Positions 1 through 6,851 of a DNA stretch of 9,195 nt are shown one piece after another. Under the pieces are notes generated by a model. It worked only from the letters and a program-made list of their open reading frames with translations. It was not told the origin of the DNA and searched no databases. Position numbers and translations under genes: made by a program. The DNA comes from Candidatus Microgenomates bacterium (GTDB lineage: Bacteria; Patescibacteriota; Microgenomatia; UBA1400; PJMF01): NCBI GenBank assembly GCA_015485595.1, contig WFTH01000093.1:1-9195 (forward strand), written 5' to 3'. Position 1 is the stretch's first letter, and every line of letters starts with the position of its first letter.

Positions 1-846
1 CAGATCTTCTATGGCAACTTTGCCGATATAAAGTTTAGTAGGGTTAAAGTCATGTTCTTTTAACCAGTGCCAAACTTTAATAAAGCCAGCAAAGTAAACC
101 AAGTCTTTGGTAAATCCACCTGGTTGGCTGGTGTCTTTAAGCCCGCGCTTGATTCGCAGACTAAAACTCCAAGCATGGCTGGGTTTTTGAAGGTACTGAT
201 TTACCCAAGAAAATAGTTCTTTAAAACTAAGTTGATTAGCTTTGGCCACGGCCAAGTATTTTAAAGCTGAGCGATAAACCAGCTTGTCTGACCGAGGTAA
301 AAGCCCGTGTAAGACAGCTAGGCCTTCTTCTGTAACAAGATAATGGTGAGTTAAGCCGTACTTTTTTCTTTTTTTATACCAAGGCTGTCTCTCGTAGTTG
401 ATTCGTCTTAAGATGTGGGTGCCTATCTCATGATAAAGCAAGCTTAAAAGTCCTTCCCGACTGAAACTTATGTTTGGTTTAAGCTTAACTAAGTGGCTGG
501 TGACGGTTGCTCTAGGAATGATGGTGGGATCGATCATCACTTGATAGCGTCTTTCTAGTTGGTGCATCTTAAGAAACTTTTTAACCAGATTTAAGGTTTG
601 TTTCTGGGTTAAGATCTCTCCTTCTAGCTTTTTAAGCTCTTGATGATTTTTATCCTGGTAAGCGGTCTTAACTATTTTTTCTGCCAGCTTTACAAGTTTA
701 GGGTCGGGCTTACCATATTTGGTAAGTTGTTTAGGTTCGATCGGTTGACTGTAGCTAAACTGGGGGTTGTAGTTAAAGTTTAGCTTAAAAAACTTTTCTT
801 TTTCTTCCTCTAAGTTGATAGGTGTTAGTTTGCTGATGAGGCTCAT
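1..846 (-). CDS. DUF1704 (MATCAP/TcpA-like) zinc metallo-carboxypeptidase, 3' end outside window
   Basis: I translated this frame by hand: 282 codons from ATG at 846 to the window edge with no stop, so the C-terminus is missing. Residues 139-144 read HEIGTH, the HExxxH zinc motif of the DUF1704 family. TEEGLA at 172-177 supplies the likely distal glutamate ligand, and a conserved-looking RGLKDTSQPGGFTKD stretch lies at about 234-248. Known members include eukaryotic MATCAP/TMCP enzymes, which remove C-terminal residues from tubulin, and bacterial proteins of unclear substrate. No signal peptide is visible, so a cytoplasmic location is likely. It lies 167 bp downstream of the ATP-grasp ligase gene on the same strand, which suggests it may trim what the ligase adds; that link is inference. 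No Shine-Dalgarno precedes the ATG. An upstream ATG ten bases away is out of frame. Family call is firm; substrate unknown. Confidence 0.88.
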   Translation of the reverse strand, partial: MSLISKLTPINLEEEKEKFFKLNFNYNPQFSYSQPIEPKQLTKYGKPDPKLVKLAEKIVKTAYQDKNHQELKKLEGEILTQKQTLNLVKKFLKMHQLERRYQVMIDPTIIPRATVTSHLVKLKPNISFSREGLLSLLYHEIGTHILRRINYERQPWYKKRKKYGLTHHYLVTEEGLAVLHGLLPRSDKLVYRSALKYLAVAKANQLSFKELFSWVNQYLQKPSHAWSFSLRIKRGLKDTSQPGGFTKDLVYFAGFIKVWHWLKEHDFNPTKLYIGKVAIEDL

Positions 847-897
847 GGTTAAACATTTTCTTTTTAAAATTAAAACTTTGTTTTACTACTCGCCTGC

Positions 898-981
898 TGC
901 TTGTCTGCTCAAGCAAACTCTCGGTCGAGTTGCTTCGCTTATTTTAACTCGACACTCCCGTTAGTGCTTCGCATCCAAGCA
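898..981. repeat. Cluster of three small inverted repeats in the ligase-DUF1704 gap
   Basis: The 167 bp gap (847-1013) holds three perfect inverted repeats in a row: TGCTTG/CAAGCA (898-903 with 910-915, 6-nt loop), GTCGAGTT/AACTCGAC (924-931 with 946-953, 14-nt loop) and TGCTT/AAGCA (965-969 with 977-981, 7-nt loop). The octamer TGCTTCGC occurs twice, at 931-938 and 965-972. None of the hairpins is followed by a T-run on the minus strand, so they do not look like intrinsic terminators. They could be mRNA processing or stabilising structures, a small structured RNA, or simply repetitive intergenic DNA. Confidence 0.5.
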
Positions 982-1013
982 TCAGGCTTATTAATGTTTT
1001 ATCACTCAATTTC

Positions 1014-2297
1014 TCACTCTTGTGTGTCTCCAATCAAGAATCCTTTTAGATCTTGACGGCCGATCTCAATCTTATGACGTTTGCGATCCAGTTTCTTGCT
1101 TAAAACCATAGCGCTTTTAATCAACCTGCCTTTAAGGTAAAAGTCAACCTCCACCACAGGCACCTTGCCTTCTAGAGTTTTTTGTTGCCACAAAAGGTCA
1201 TCGTAGTCAGCCAGGCCAAGCTTGGTGGCTAACTCTCGAGAGATAGCTGAGCGGAACCTACCGGTGTTTGCCATGGCCTTAACAGGATGTTTTTCCTTTT
1301 GATCATCTCTTACCTCTACGGTTAAGAAGTTTGGAATAATAATTAACCCCTCTTCGGCTTTAAAGTGATCCGGTAATCTTTCGGCAAAAAGAGCTTGAGC
1401 GATTTTAACCCCATGCTCGGCATCTCTAACGTAAAGATCCTCCACTCTCTCTAGGCGACGTTTTAAGCCAGCTCGATTGACGATCTGAATCGACAAACCA
1501 GGAAAACCGTTAAGCTCTACCACCATCGGTCCTTTTTCTGGGTGAATAAAAAGGTCTGCTCCCATAAAGACATAGCCAGCGGCATTGGCTGCCTTGACCG
1601 CGGTTAATAGAGTTTTTTTCCAGAAAGGGATGCGGATACCACTGACTTTTTTGCGTTTATATTGAGGGAAGTGGGTAATGATCTTTTTTTTGCCAAAGGT
1701 GGCATGGGTGGTGGTGCCGGTAGCCATGTCTATGCCTAAACCAATAGCGCCAAGCTCTAGGTTAGCTTTGCCTTTTGACTCTTTGGTAGGAATTCTAGCC
1801 ATGGCCATAACTGGAACCGAGTTAAACACGATCACCCGAATGTCTGGCGTACCGCCATAAGCCAGCTTCTTAAGATCTGGATGAGAGGGAATAAACTCTT
1901 CGATAATGGCTTGGTAGTTGCTCCCCCAAGTGTTGTACTCACCGGTAAGAATGTTAGTTAGGTGTAGTTTAAGATTTTCCTCAGTATAACGAGTTTTTTC
2001 ATGATCAAGAAAAAGACCGTTTCTTAGGCGTTTTTTAATGATCAAGATTCCTTTGCCAGCACTGCCCGAGACAGGTTTGATTACAAAAGGAGCGGGAATA
2101 AGGTTAAAATCTAGCTCACTAACTTCATCCAGGTGAGTTAAGATGCGATAGATGTTTGCTGTGGAGATGTTATGCTCCAAAAGCAGTAGTTTGGTCTTTA
2201 GCTTAGAAAAACCATACTGCCTGGCATTTGAGGGGTTAAGCTTGGTGTAGTAGTAGCGGGAGTTTAGCCCTAGGATATGTGAAGGTTTAACCGGCAT
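1014..2297 (-). CDS. ATP-grasp alpha-L-glutamate-ligase-like protein fused to a C-terminal retropepsin-like (RimK-associated protease) domain
   Basis: 427 aa, two domains. Residues 1-300 are a RimK-related ATP-grasp domain: an N-terminal block starting LGLNSRYYY (9-17), a nucleotide loop FVIKPVSGSAGKGILII (71-87), a hinge EEFIPSH (133-139) and the metal-binding ELNGFPGLSIQ (261-271) with E261 and N263. Such enzymes join an amino acid to a carboxylate using ATP, through an acyl phosphate. Residues 318-420 match the retropepsin-like 'ATP-dependent zinc protease' fold often encoded near RimK-like ligases, ending in the hallmark IGRQDLKG (412-419). Its active-site triplet, normally DTG, reads NTG at 344-346 (codon AAC), so peptidase activity is doubtful and the domain may bind substrate instead. 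No signal peptide, so cytoplasmic. The start has a strong Shine-Dalgarno overlapping the stop of the 7TM gene, 9 bp away. The acceptor and the amino acid added cannot be read from sequence. Confidence 0.9.
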   Translation of the reverse strand: MPVKPSHILGLNSRYYYTKLNPSNARQYGFSKLKTKLLLLEHNISTANIYRILTHLDEVSELDFNLIPAPFVIKPVSGSAGKGILIIKKRLRNGLFLDHEKTRYTEENLKLHLTNILTGEYNTWGSNYQAIIEEFIPSHPDLKKLAYGGTPDIRVIVFNSVPVMAMARIPTKESKGKANLELGAIGLGIDMATGTTTHATFGKKKIITHFPQYKRKKVSGIRIPFWKKTLLTAVKAANAAGYVFMGADLFIHPEKGPMVVELNGFPGLSIQIVNRAGLKRRLERVEDLYVRDAEHGVKIAQALFAERLPDHFKAEEGLIIIPNFLTVEVRDDQKEKHPVKAMANTGRFRSAISRELATKLGLADYDDLLWQQKTLEGKVPVVEVDFYLKGRLIKSAMVLSKKLDRKRHKIEIGRQDLKGFLIGDTQE

Positions 2298-2300
2298 ACT

Positions 2301-2308
2301 ACCTCCCT
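2301..2308 (-). promoter_or_regulatory. Shine-Dalgarno of the ATP-grasp gene overlapping the 7TM stop codon
   Basis: The minus strand reads AGGGAGGT three bases before the ATG at 2297 (about seven bases from its GGAG core). It overlaps the TAG stop of the 7TM gene (2307-2309). This fixes the ligase start and implies translational coupling, so the membrane protein and the cytosolic ligase are probably made together. Confidence 0.8.
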
Positions 2309-3251
2309 ACTCTTCGATAATATCTTTAAATCGAATGCGCTCGGTAAATCTTAAGCCGGTGTAGCGTCCTACCAAGATGCTAATCAAGGCAACTACCAGT
2401 AGGGTTAGTTCCGGTCGCCACAAAACCAGTTCTTGAATCCAGGTAAAGTTAAGGATTAAAGCCGCCACGGAAGCTAAAAAGATAGTTTCTAAAGTTAAGG
2501 TTAACGCTTGGATGGGTTTAGCACTTGCTTGAGCTTCTAAGAAGTTTTCGCTTAAAAGAATTAGAATTAAGATAGGAAAGATGCTCACGGCCATTAGGGT
2601 AGACAAAGGTAGTAAGGGTGAGACAAGCAAAAGACCTAAGATTCCCACCGAGACCGCCCAAAGCACTAAGGCGGTTCTTGGTAGGTAAGGCATGGTCACT
2701 TTTTTAAGTAGTTTCTTTGCTAGCATGGTAACCAAGATAATGATGGTGAAGATGATCACGCCGTTTATAATGCCGGTAGAGACAAAGGCTACAGATAAAA
2801 CAGCTGGGATGTAGATACCAAAACCTCTTAAACCAATGATGTGTCTTGAGGCAGCAATTAACATGGCAATCAAAGGAAAGAGTAAGACTAGAGTAATGGT
2901 GTTGGCAGGGACTCCTTTGGTTACTGCCCAACGAATTGCATGTTGGAGGAAGTTGTTCCAGCTCAAAGGTCCTGGAGGGGTTTTTTCTAAGAACAAGGTT
3001 AAGGCATCTTTTTTCTCACTTTCTGGCAAAGTTATGTCTTTATCTTGTTTTTCTTTTACTTTTTGAACCACCTCGGCTGAAGGGCTGGATAAGGTTCCGG
3101 CCTCGCTTGCTTGGGTTTGATCTAGGGTTTTTGTGACTTGGTTGTCTGGGATGACTTGTCTTAAAGGTACAGATGTTTGGGCAAGAGACAGACTAGGTTT
3201 AAGGCTGGTTACGCAAAGAAAGAGGGTGCTAAGAACTAGTGTTTTGAACAT
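2307..3251 (-). CDS. 7TM_transglut-type multi-pass membrane protein with signal peptide, lacking the transglutaminase domain
   Basis: 314 aa. A signal peptide covers residues 1-25 (hydrophobic core LVLSTLFLCV, likely cleavage after SLAQ). A polar linker of about 80 residues follows, then six or seven membrane helices between roughly 118 and 297. The motifs PANTITLVLLFPLIAML, ASRHIIGLRGFGIYIP and YLPRTALVLW fit the 7TM unit that in proteobacteria is fused to an inactive transglutaminase (7TM_transglut). Here that extracytoplasmic domain is absent and only a short disordered-looking linker remains. A separate transglutaminase is encoded two genes upstream. The role is probably to couple an envelope module with the cytosolic ligase encoded next; this is inferred. 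The ATG has no near Shine-Dalgarno. GGAGGT at 3280-3285 is too far from it but lies 10 nt before an in-frame CTG (3267-3269), which would add six residues. Confidence 0.82.
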   Translation of the reverse strand: MFKTLVLSTLFLCVTSLKPSLSLAQTSVPLRQVIPDNQVTKTLDQTQASEAGTLSSPSAEVVQKVKEKQDKDITLPESEKKDALTLFLEKTPPGPLSWNNFLQHAIRWAVTKGVPANTITLVLLFPLIAMLIAASRHIIGLRGFGIYIPAVLSVAFVSTGIINGVIIFTIIILVTMLAKKLLKKVTMPYLPRTALVLWAVSVGILGLLLVSPLLPLSTLMAVSIFPILILILLSENFLEAQASAKPIQALTLTLETIFLASVAALILNFTWIQELVLWRPELTLLVVALISILVGRYTGLRFTERIRFKDIIEE

Positions 3252-3270
3252 AGTTATGTTATTTATCAGG

Positions 3271-3639
3271 TTATTTTTTACCTCCGATAAAGACCCCCAC
3301 CAAGCTTTGAGTCAAGCTGATTAGGGCTAAAACAACCACCAAAGTTCCAAGATAGCCGAGATAGATTCCCCCTACAGTCATGGGTTTAATCTCAAATCCA
3401 GGTACCAACCAGGTAGCCAGCCAAAGTAGCCCGACGTTGATTACTCCAGAAAAAAGTCCGAAAGTAACAACATTTATCGGCAAAGTAAGCAGTTTAAGTA
3501 TCGGTTTAACAACTAGGTTAATCAAAGTCAGAACAACCCCAGCTAAAAGAATCACACTCCAGTCAGAGAAGCTTATGTTTGGAAAAAAGAAAGCCAGAAC
3601 ACTTAAGGTAATGATGGTGTTTATTAATGTTTTAATCAT
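3271..3639 (-). CDS. Small four-helix membrane protein, phage-holin superfamily IV (YvlD/DUF360-like)
   Basis: 122 aa and highly hydrophobic, with about four membrane segments (roughly 6-22, 28-48, 55-80 and 90-116). The block NLVVKPILKLLTLPINVVT (41-59) followed by GLFSGVINVGLLWLATWLVPGF (61-82) is the signature of the YvlD / 'Mycobacterial 4 TMS phage holin' family. Despite the name, members are chromosomal envelope proteins and none of the surrounding genes is phage-like, so lysis is not implied. Length matches the family. It sits 22 bp after the transglutaminase gene and 19 bp before the 7TM gene. Its start codon lies directly behind a strong extended -10 promoter, so it may head a transcript carrying the 7TM and ligase genes. 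Confidence 0.85.
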   Translation of the reverse strand: MIKTLINTIITLSVLAFFFPNISFSDWSVILLAGVVLTLINLVVKPILKLLTLPINVVTFGLFSGVINVGLLWLATWLVPGFEIKPMTVGGIYLGYLGTLVVVLALISLTQSLVGVFIGGKK

Positions 3640-3645
3640 GTGGTT

Positions 3646-3654
3646 ATTATAACA
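3646..3654 (-). promoter_or_regulatory. Extended -10 promoter predicting a leaderless holin-like transcript
   Basis: The minus strand reads TGTTATAAT, a perfect TGn-TATAAT extended -10, with only six bases (AACCAC) before the ATG at 3639. Transcription would begin at or next to the A of the start codon. No good -35 is present, which extended -10 promoters do not require. The element lies in the 22 bp gap after the transglutaminase stop, so the downstream genes could be expressed independently of it. Confidence 0.55.
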
Positions 3655-3661
3655 TCTTTGC

Positions 3662-5575
3662 CTAGTTTCGCTTAAGTTTAACTAGGTAGATGGTGGTAAC
3701 TATTCCAAGACTAAAGACAGCGCTTAGAATGAGCATGACTAGCTTGATTTGAGTCGAGGTTTCAAGACCAAACGTTGGCATAGCGGTGATGGTGGATTTT
3801 AGGTTAACCAGGTAGTTTGAGCTGTTGTGAAAGGTTAAGGTAACCGCCAAGTTTGTTCTTTTTAAAGTCATATCTTGACTTATAACTAAAATCTTAACCC
3901 GTTTTGTTTCGAAAGGTAAAAAGGTTAGGGTAGGTTGACTGAGCAAGATAACCTTGGCTTTCTGATCCAGAAAACCAAACTGCAGGTTGTTTAAGTACCA
4001 AGCAGCACCTGTGTTATTGGTTAGCTCTAACTCATACATTCCTGGAAGATTGAGCGAGCCTTTTAGCAACTTTAGATCAAAACTAGGTTTTATCTCTGGC
4101 CAATACCGACTAAGTTTAACCGTGATGTTTTGGCTGTTTGCAGTTTGATCGCTCACGTAGGTTCCGGCAGGCAAGGGTTTGGAGTCGTTTAGGCCATTTA
4201 TGGTAAAGACGATATGGTTTAGATCAAAGGAGTTAAAGTAGTCTCTGCCTCCTGTGGTTTTCTCCCAAGTAGGGTCTGCAGCTCGAAAACTGTTTGTTTT
4301 TGGGTCCAGCCAGTCTACCCAGGCATGCAGGACGTCTTTGCCACCAAGGCCAGTAGGTTTACGCTTGGGATCGTTGGTATAACCATAACCCACTAAGCGT
4401 CTTGCGGGTGTGCCAGAGGCTCTGGCTAAGGTAATAAATAGGTCACTAAACTCCTCACAGGCTGCTTGATTGGGTTCTTTCAGTACCTTTAGGGCTCCAA
4501 GTCTTTGGTGGTTTGCAAGGTTAGCTGAATAGCTTAGGTTGTTTACTGTGAAGCGATAAAGATCAAGTATGGAGTTGTGGGACTTGACTATAGACTGGAT
4601 TTTAGCGTTTTTTACCGGCCAGTAGTTGGTTTCGGCTAAATAAAGTTTGGTAGATGGTTGAGGAATAGGTAGCTTGTTATCTTTAAGAGTGAGCTTGACG
4701 GTGAGTCCTGCATCTATTGTTTTTGTCTCTTTGGGTTTGAGTTTGTAACTGGCTAGCCAGTTACCCTCTTCATCTTGAGTCAGCTTTAGTGGTTCTGGTT
4801 GAATACTTTGATAGTAGACCTGTTGGTAGCGAGTGTTTGGAGGCAAAGCGATCTGAACCACTCCTTCCGATTGTGACTTGTTAACCAAGTCGTATCTAAG
4901 CGAGAGATCAAAGACCTGCTGATCTCCAAAGATAAGGTTAATAGCTTGATCTTTCACGTTATTAAAATAAAACAGTTTTTTGCCGTCTTTAGTCTCGATT
5001 TTGGAGGGTTTGAGATTAAAATAACTTAGGTTGCTAAACTTACTGGACAACTGGACTACAACGTCTCGTCTGTTGTAGGACTGTCCTTTTATCTTAGGGA
5101 TGTTGACTTCAAGCACCTGTCCGATCAGACTAGCTACATCGTTTGTTTGGTACTGGATCGTAAACTGCTTGGTTTGGTTTAGACCAACCACTGGGTCTTT
5201 GAAATCCAGAGCGATGCTGGTTGAGTTTTGACCAACAACTACATGAGGTTTGCTGTAGTTATTTCCCTCGTAAGCGGTGATGTTTGTGAGCTTAGTTAAG
5301 CTTAGCTCGATGGCGTACTTGTCTACGTACTTGGTAGGGGTTAGGTTTGTGATGGTGAATCTATGCTCAACTTGAGCGTTGCCGTTTGGTTTGATGGTGT
5401 AGGTTGAGCTTATCTTGGTCGAAAATAGTTTGTTTGTCTGTTCTTGTTGAGCGTAAATCGATGTGTTGTTAAGTGTGAGACTAGAGATTATAAAAGTAAG
5501 TGAAAACACTATGTACAGAAAGTAAAGTTTAGACTTAAAAGAACGCAAGTTGGTTTTATAGCCTAAAGACTGCAT
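3662..5575 (-). CDS. Membrane-anchored surface transglutaminase-like protein with intact Cys-His-Asp triad
   Basis: 637 aa. A signal peptide (hydrophobic core about 17-33, probable cleavage near YAQQ at 41-44) is followed by a long beta-rich region (about 50-300), a transglutaminase-like core (about 330-460), another Ig-like beta region (about 485-600) and one C-terminal helix (611-632) ending in KLKRN, so the body should face outside. The core carries C373 in AACEEFSDLF, H417 in LHAWVDW and D434 in AADPTW, with SGTPARRLVGYGYT between; all three catalytic positions are present. Such folds act as protein cross-linkers, amidases or cysteine peptidases on peptides or peptidoglycan. No second initiator Met exists near the start. 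There is no Shine-Dalgarno; the ATG comes right after the T-run of a terminator, whose stem also holds an extended -10. It is first in the cluster with the holin-like, 7TM, ligase and DUF1704 genes. Substrate unknown. Confidence 0.9.
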   Translation of the reverse strand: MQSLGYKTNLRSFKSKLYFLYIVFSLTFIISSLTLNNTSIYAQQEQTNKLFSTKISSTYTIKPNGNAQVEHRFTITNLTPTKYVDKYAIELSLTKLTNITAYEGNNYSKPHVVVGQNSTSIALDFKDPVVGLNQTKQFTIQYQTNDVASLIGQVLEVNIPKIKGQSYNRRDVVVQLSSKFSNLSYFNLKPSKIETKDGKKLFYFNNVKDQAINLIFGDQQVFDLSLRYDLVNKSQSEGVVQIALPPNTRYQQVYYQSIQPEPLKLTQDEEGNWLASYKLKPKETKTIDAGLTVKLTLKDNKLPIPQPSTKLYLAETNYWPVKNAKIQSIVKSHNSILDLYRFTVNNLSYSANLANHQRLGALKVLKEPNQAACEEFSDLFITLARASGTPARRLVGYGYTNDPKRKPTGLGGKDVLHAWVDWLDPKTNSFRAADPTWEKTTGGRDYFNSFDLNHIVFTINGLNDSKPLPAGTYVSDQTANSQNITVKLSRYWPEIKPSFDLKLLKGSLNLPGMYELELTNNTGAAWYLNNLQFGFLDQKAKVILLSQPTLTFLPFETKRVKILVISQDMTLKRTNLAVTLTFHNSSNYLVNLKSTITAMPTFGLETSTQIKLVMLILSAVFSLGIVTTIYLVKLKRN

Positions 5576-5578
5576 AAA

Positions 5579-5617
5579 ATAAAAAAAAGTGCTATACCTG
5601 ATTTCAGTATAGCACTT
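5579..5617 (-). terminator. Rho-independent terminator of the cohesin-like gene
   Basis: Perfect 11-bp inverted repeat, 5587-5597 with 5607-5617 (AAGTGCTATAC / GTATAGCACTT), with a 9-nt loop. On the minus strand it is followed by eight T residues and then ATTTT. It sits 27 bp downstream of the cohesin-like stop codon. Unusually, the T-run ends only a few bases before the transglutaminase ATG, so that gene has to be transcribed either by read-through or from a promoter overlapping the hairpin. Confidence 0.88.
5606..5614 (-). promoter_or_regulatory. Candidate extended -10 promoter inside the terminator stem, for the transglutaminase gene
   Basis: The minus strand reads TGCTATACT, a TGn plus near-consensus -10, within the first arm and start of the loop of the terminator hairpin. 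Initiation about seven bases downstream would give a leader of roughly 25 nt containing the U-run and no Shine-Dalgarno. No convincing -35 is seen. The opposite arm gives a weaker match on the plus strand by symmetry. Confidence 0.45.
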
Positions 5618-5643
5618 CTATCTTGATTTTGTACTTTTCCTAA

Positions 5644-6789
5644 TTAAGGACACTGAATATTTGCGCTTTTTACTTTTCCCCTCATTATTGATTGGTTGTA
5701 GCTGGTATAACCTTTGCCTATTTCACTTATAAAGGCATCCATTCTTAGATGATGATTGTTTCTATTCTCGCAATTAACCAGCACCCTGTTGTTATCTAAG
5801 TTCGAACCACTTGGATTCCAACTAGAAGCTATACGCTCTTTATTATTATCCAAGTCAATTATTTGCCACCAAACATAAGCCTGATCTTGATTAATTTTTG
5901 TGTTACATGCGCTGCTAGTGCGCCAAGTAAATATTGCATTTAAACCTGAAGTGTTGCCTACCAGCGAGTCTAACTTGGCTGGAAGCTCACACTCGCTAAC
6001 TGGAACGGTTGGTTCTGGTGAAGTGCTTGGTGTTAGATCTCTAGGTGGCTGGGCAGGTAGAGTAAGTATTGGGGTTGGGGTGATGGTGGGAGTGTTGGTT
6101 GGGTCATCTTGCGGTGGTGGAGACACCCTATTTGATGGTTTTAGATTGATAGTGTCTAAACCAATTCTACCTGTTTGTACACCCTCTGTTTTATGTACCA
6201 CTTGGAAGTTCTTTAGAGTGAGTTTAAACTCAGCTGGTGCTGTGTTACCTTCTTGTTTTCTTGCCCATGCTTTAACCGCGACAATACACCCGTTTGTAGA
6301 GATGAGCGGATCGCCTGGCTTTATTCCAATAAAGAAACGCACTTTATCTTTTCCAGGAGATTGATACCATTTGCTAGCTTGCTTAATGGTGCCCGCGTTT
6401 GCGTTAGGTACTACCTCTATAAAACCTAAACTTGGGTCAAACTCCACCTCTGCGCTTAGACCGACAACATTGTTAGGATTATCCAGCTTGATACAGATAT
6501 TTTTCATTGCCTCTGAGATCGTGTTTCCGTTGTATTCTACGAAGTTTGGAATGTAAGTTAGTTCATGAGTCGCCCAACTTAAAGTGGCAGAGTTGCCACC
6601 AGACGCTTGCGAACGATTGTCGGTATTCTTTTTTGTACTTTGAACTAAAGCTAAGCTGACACCCACTAAAAACATAACTAAAAATAGACCAGTAAAGGCT
6701 AAAACTTTAGGGTGTTTTTTAAGCTTGTTAATAAGGTTAAGCTTGTTATTTTTTGTTAAAGTTGGGGTAGAAGGGTTGTTTTCTATCAT
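5644..6789 (-). CDS. Membrane-anchored cohesin-like domain protein with Pro/Thr linker
   Basis: 381 aa. A cytoplasmic polar N-terminus (1-28) precedes one membrane helix (29-50, VLAFTGLFLVMFLVGVSLAL). The segment after it, NRSQASGGNSATLSW, resembles CPR surface proteins. Residues 66-215 look like a cohesin-type beta sandwich: NVVGLSAEVEFDPSLGFIEVV (split around 108-128) is the typical buried strand pair. A Pro/Thr-rich linker (222-265) leads to a C-terminal domain (267-381) containing four of the protein's six cysteines. The whole body should face outward. Cohesins bind dockerins, and the preceding gene encodes a dockerin-like C-terminus, so the two may bind each other; this is inference. No Shine-Dalgarno is visible and the 62-bp gap after the dockerin gene has no clear promoter or terminator, so co-transcription is likely. 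The C-terminal domain was not recognised. Confidence 0.78.
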   Translation of the reverse strand: MIENNPSTPTLTKNNKLNLINKLKKHPKVLAFTGLFLVMFLVGVSLALVQSTKKNTDNRSQASGGNSATLSWATHELTYIPNFVEYNGNTISEAMKNICIKLDNPNNVVGLSAEVEFDPSLGFIEVVPNANAGTIKQASKWYQSPGKDKVRFFIGIKPGDPLISTNGCIVAVKAWARKQEGNTAPAEFKLTLKNFQVVHKTEGVQTGRIGLDTINLKPSNRVSPPPQDDPTNTPTITPTPILTLPAQPPRDLTPSTSPEPTVPVSECELPAKLDSLVGNTSGLNAIFTWRTSSACNTKINQDQAYVWWQIIDLDNNKERIASSWNPSGSNLDNNRVLVNCENRNNHHLRMDAFISEIGKGYTSYNQSIMRGKVKSANIQCP

Positions 6790-6851
6790 AAGTGTCTGTT
6801 TTTAAAAATTTTAGTTTATAACTTTTACACAGTTGTTTTGTTTAATGCTTT

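Noticed and set aside
1014..1016. TGA stop as possible recoded glycine codon (SR1/Gracilibacteria code)
   Set aside because: TGA appears only here as a natural end of the retropepsin-like domain; all other frames are free of TGA and use normal glycine codons.
3271..3639. Phage remnant suggested by the holin family name
   Set aside because: The family is widespread in chromosomes as YvlD-like proteins, and no phage structural, lysis or integrase gene is nearby.
3640..3661. Terminator between transglutaminase and holin-like genes
   Set aside because: The 22-bp gap has no inverted repeat; it is better explained by the extended -10.
6002..6130. Repetitive Pro/Thr-coding stretch as a DNA tandem repeat
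   Set aside because: The pattern comes from the low-complexity protein linker; no exact DNA unit repeats.
5900..6364. Plus-strand open frame of 154 codons
   Set aside because: It lies wholly inside the cohesin-like gene, antisense to the Pro/Thr linker; the protein is a Gly/Val-rich mirror of that linker with no domain.
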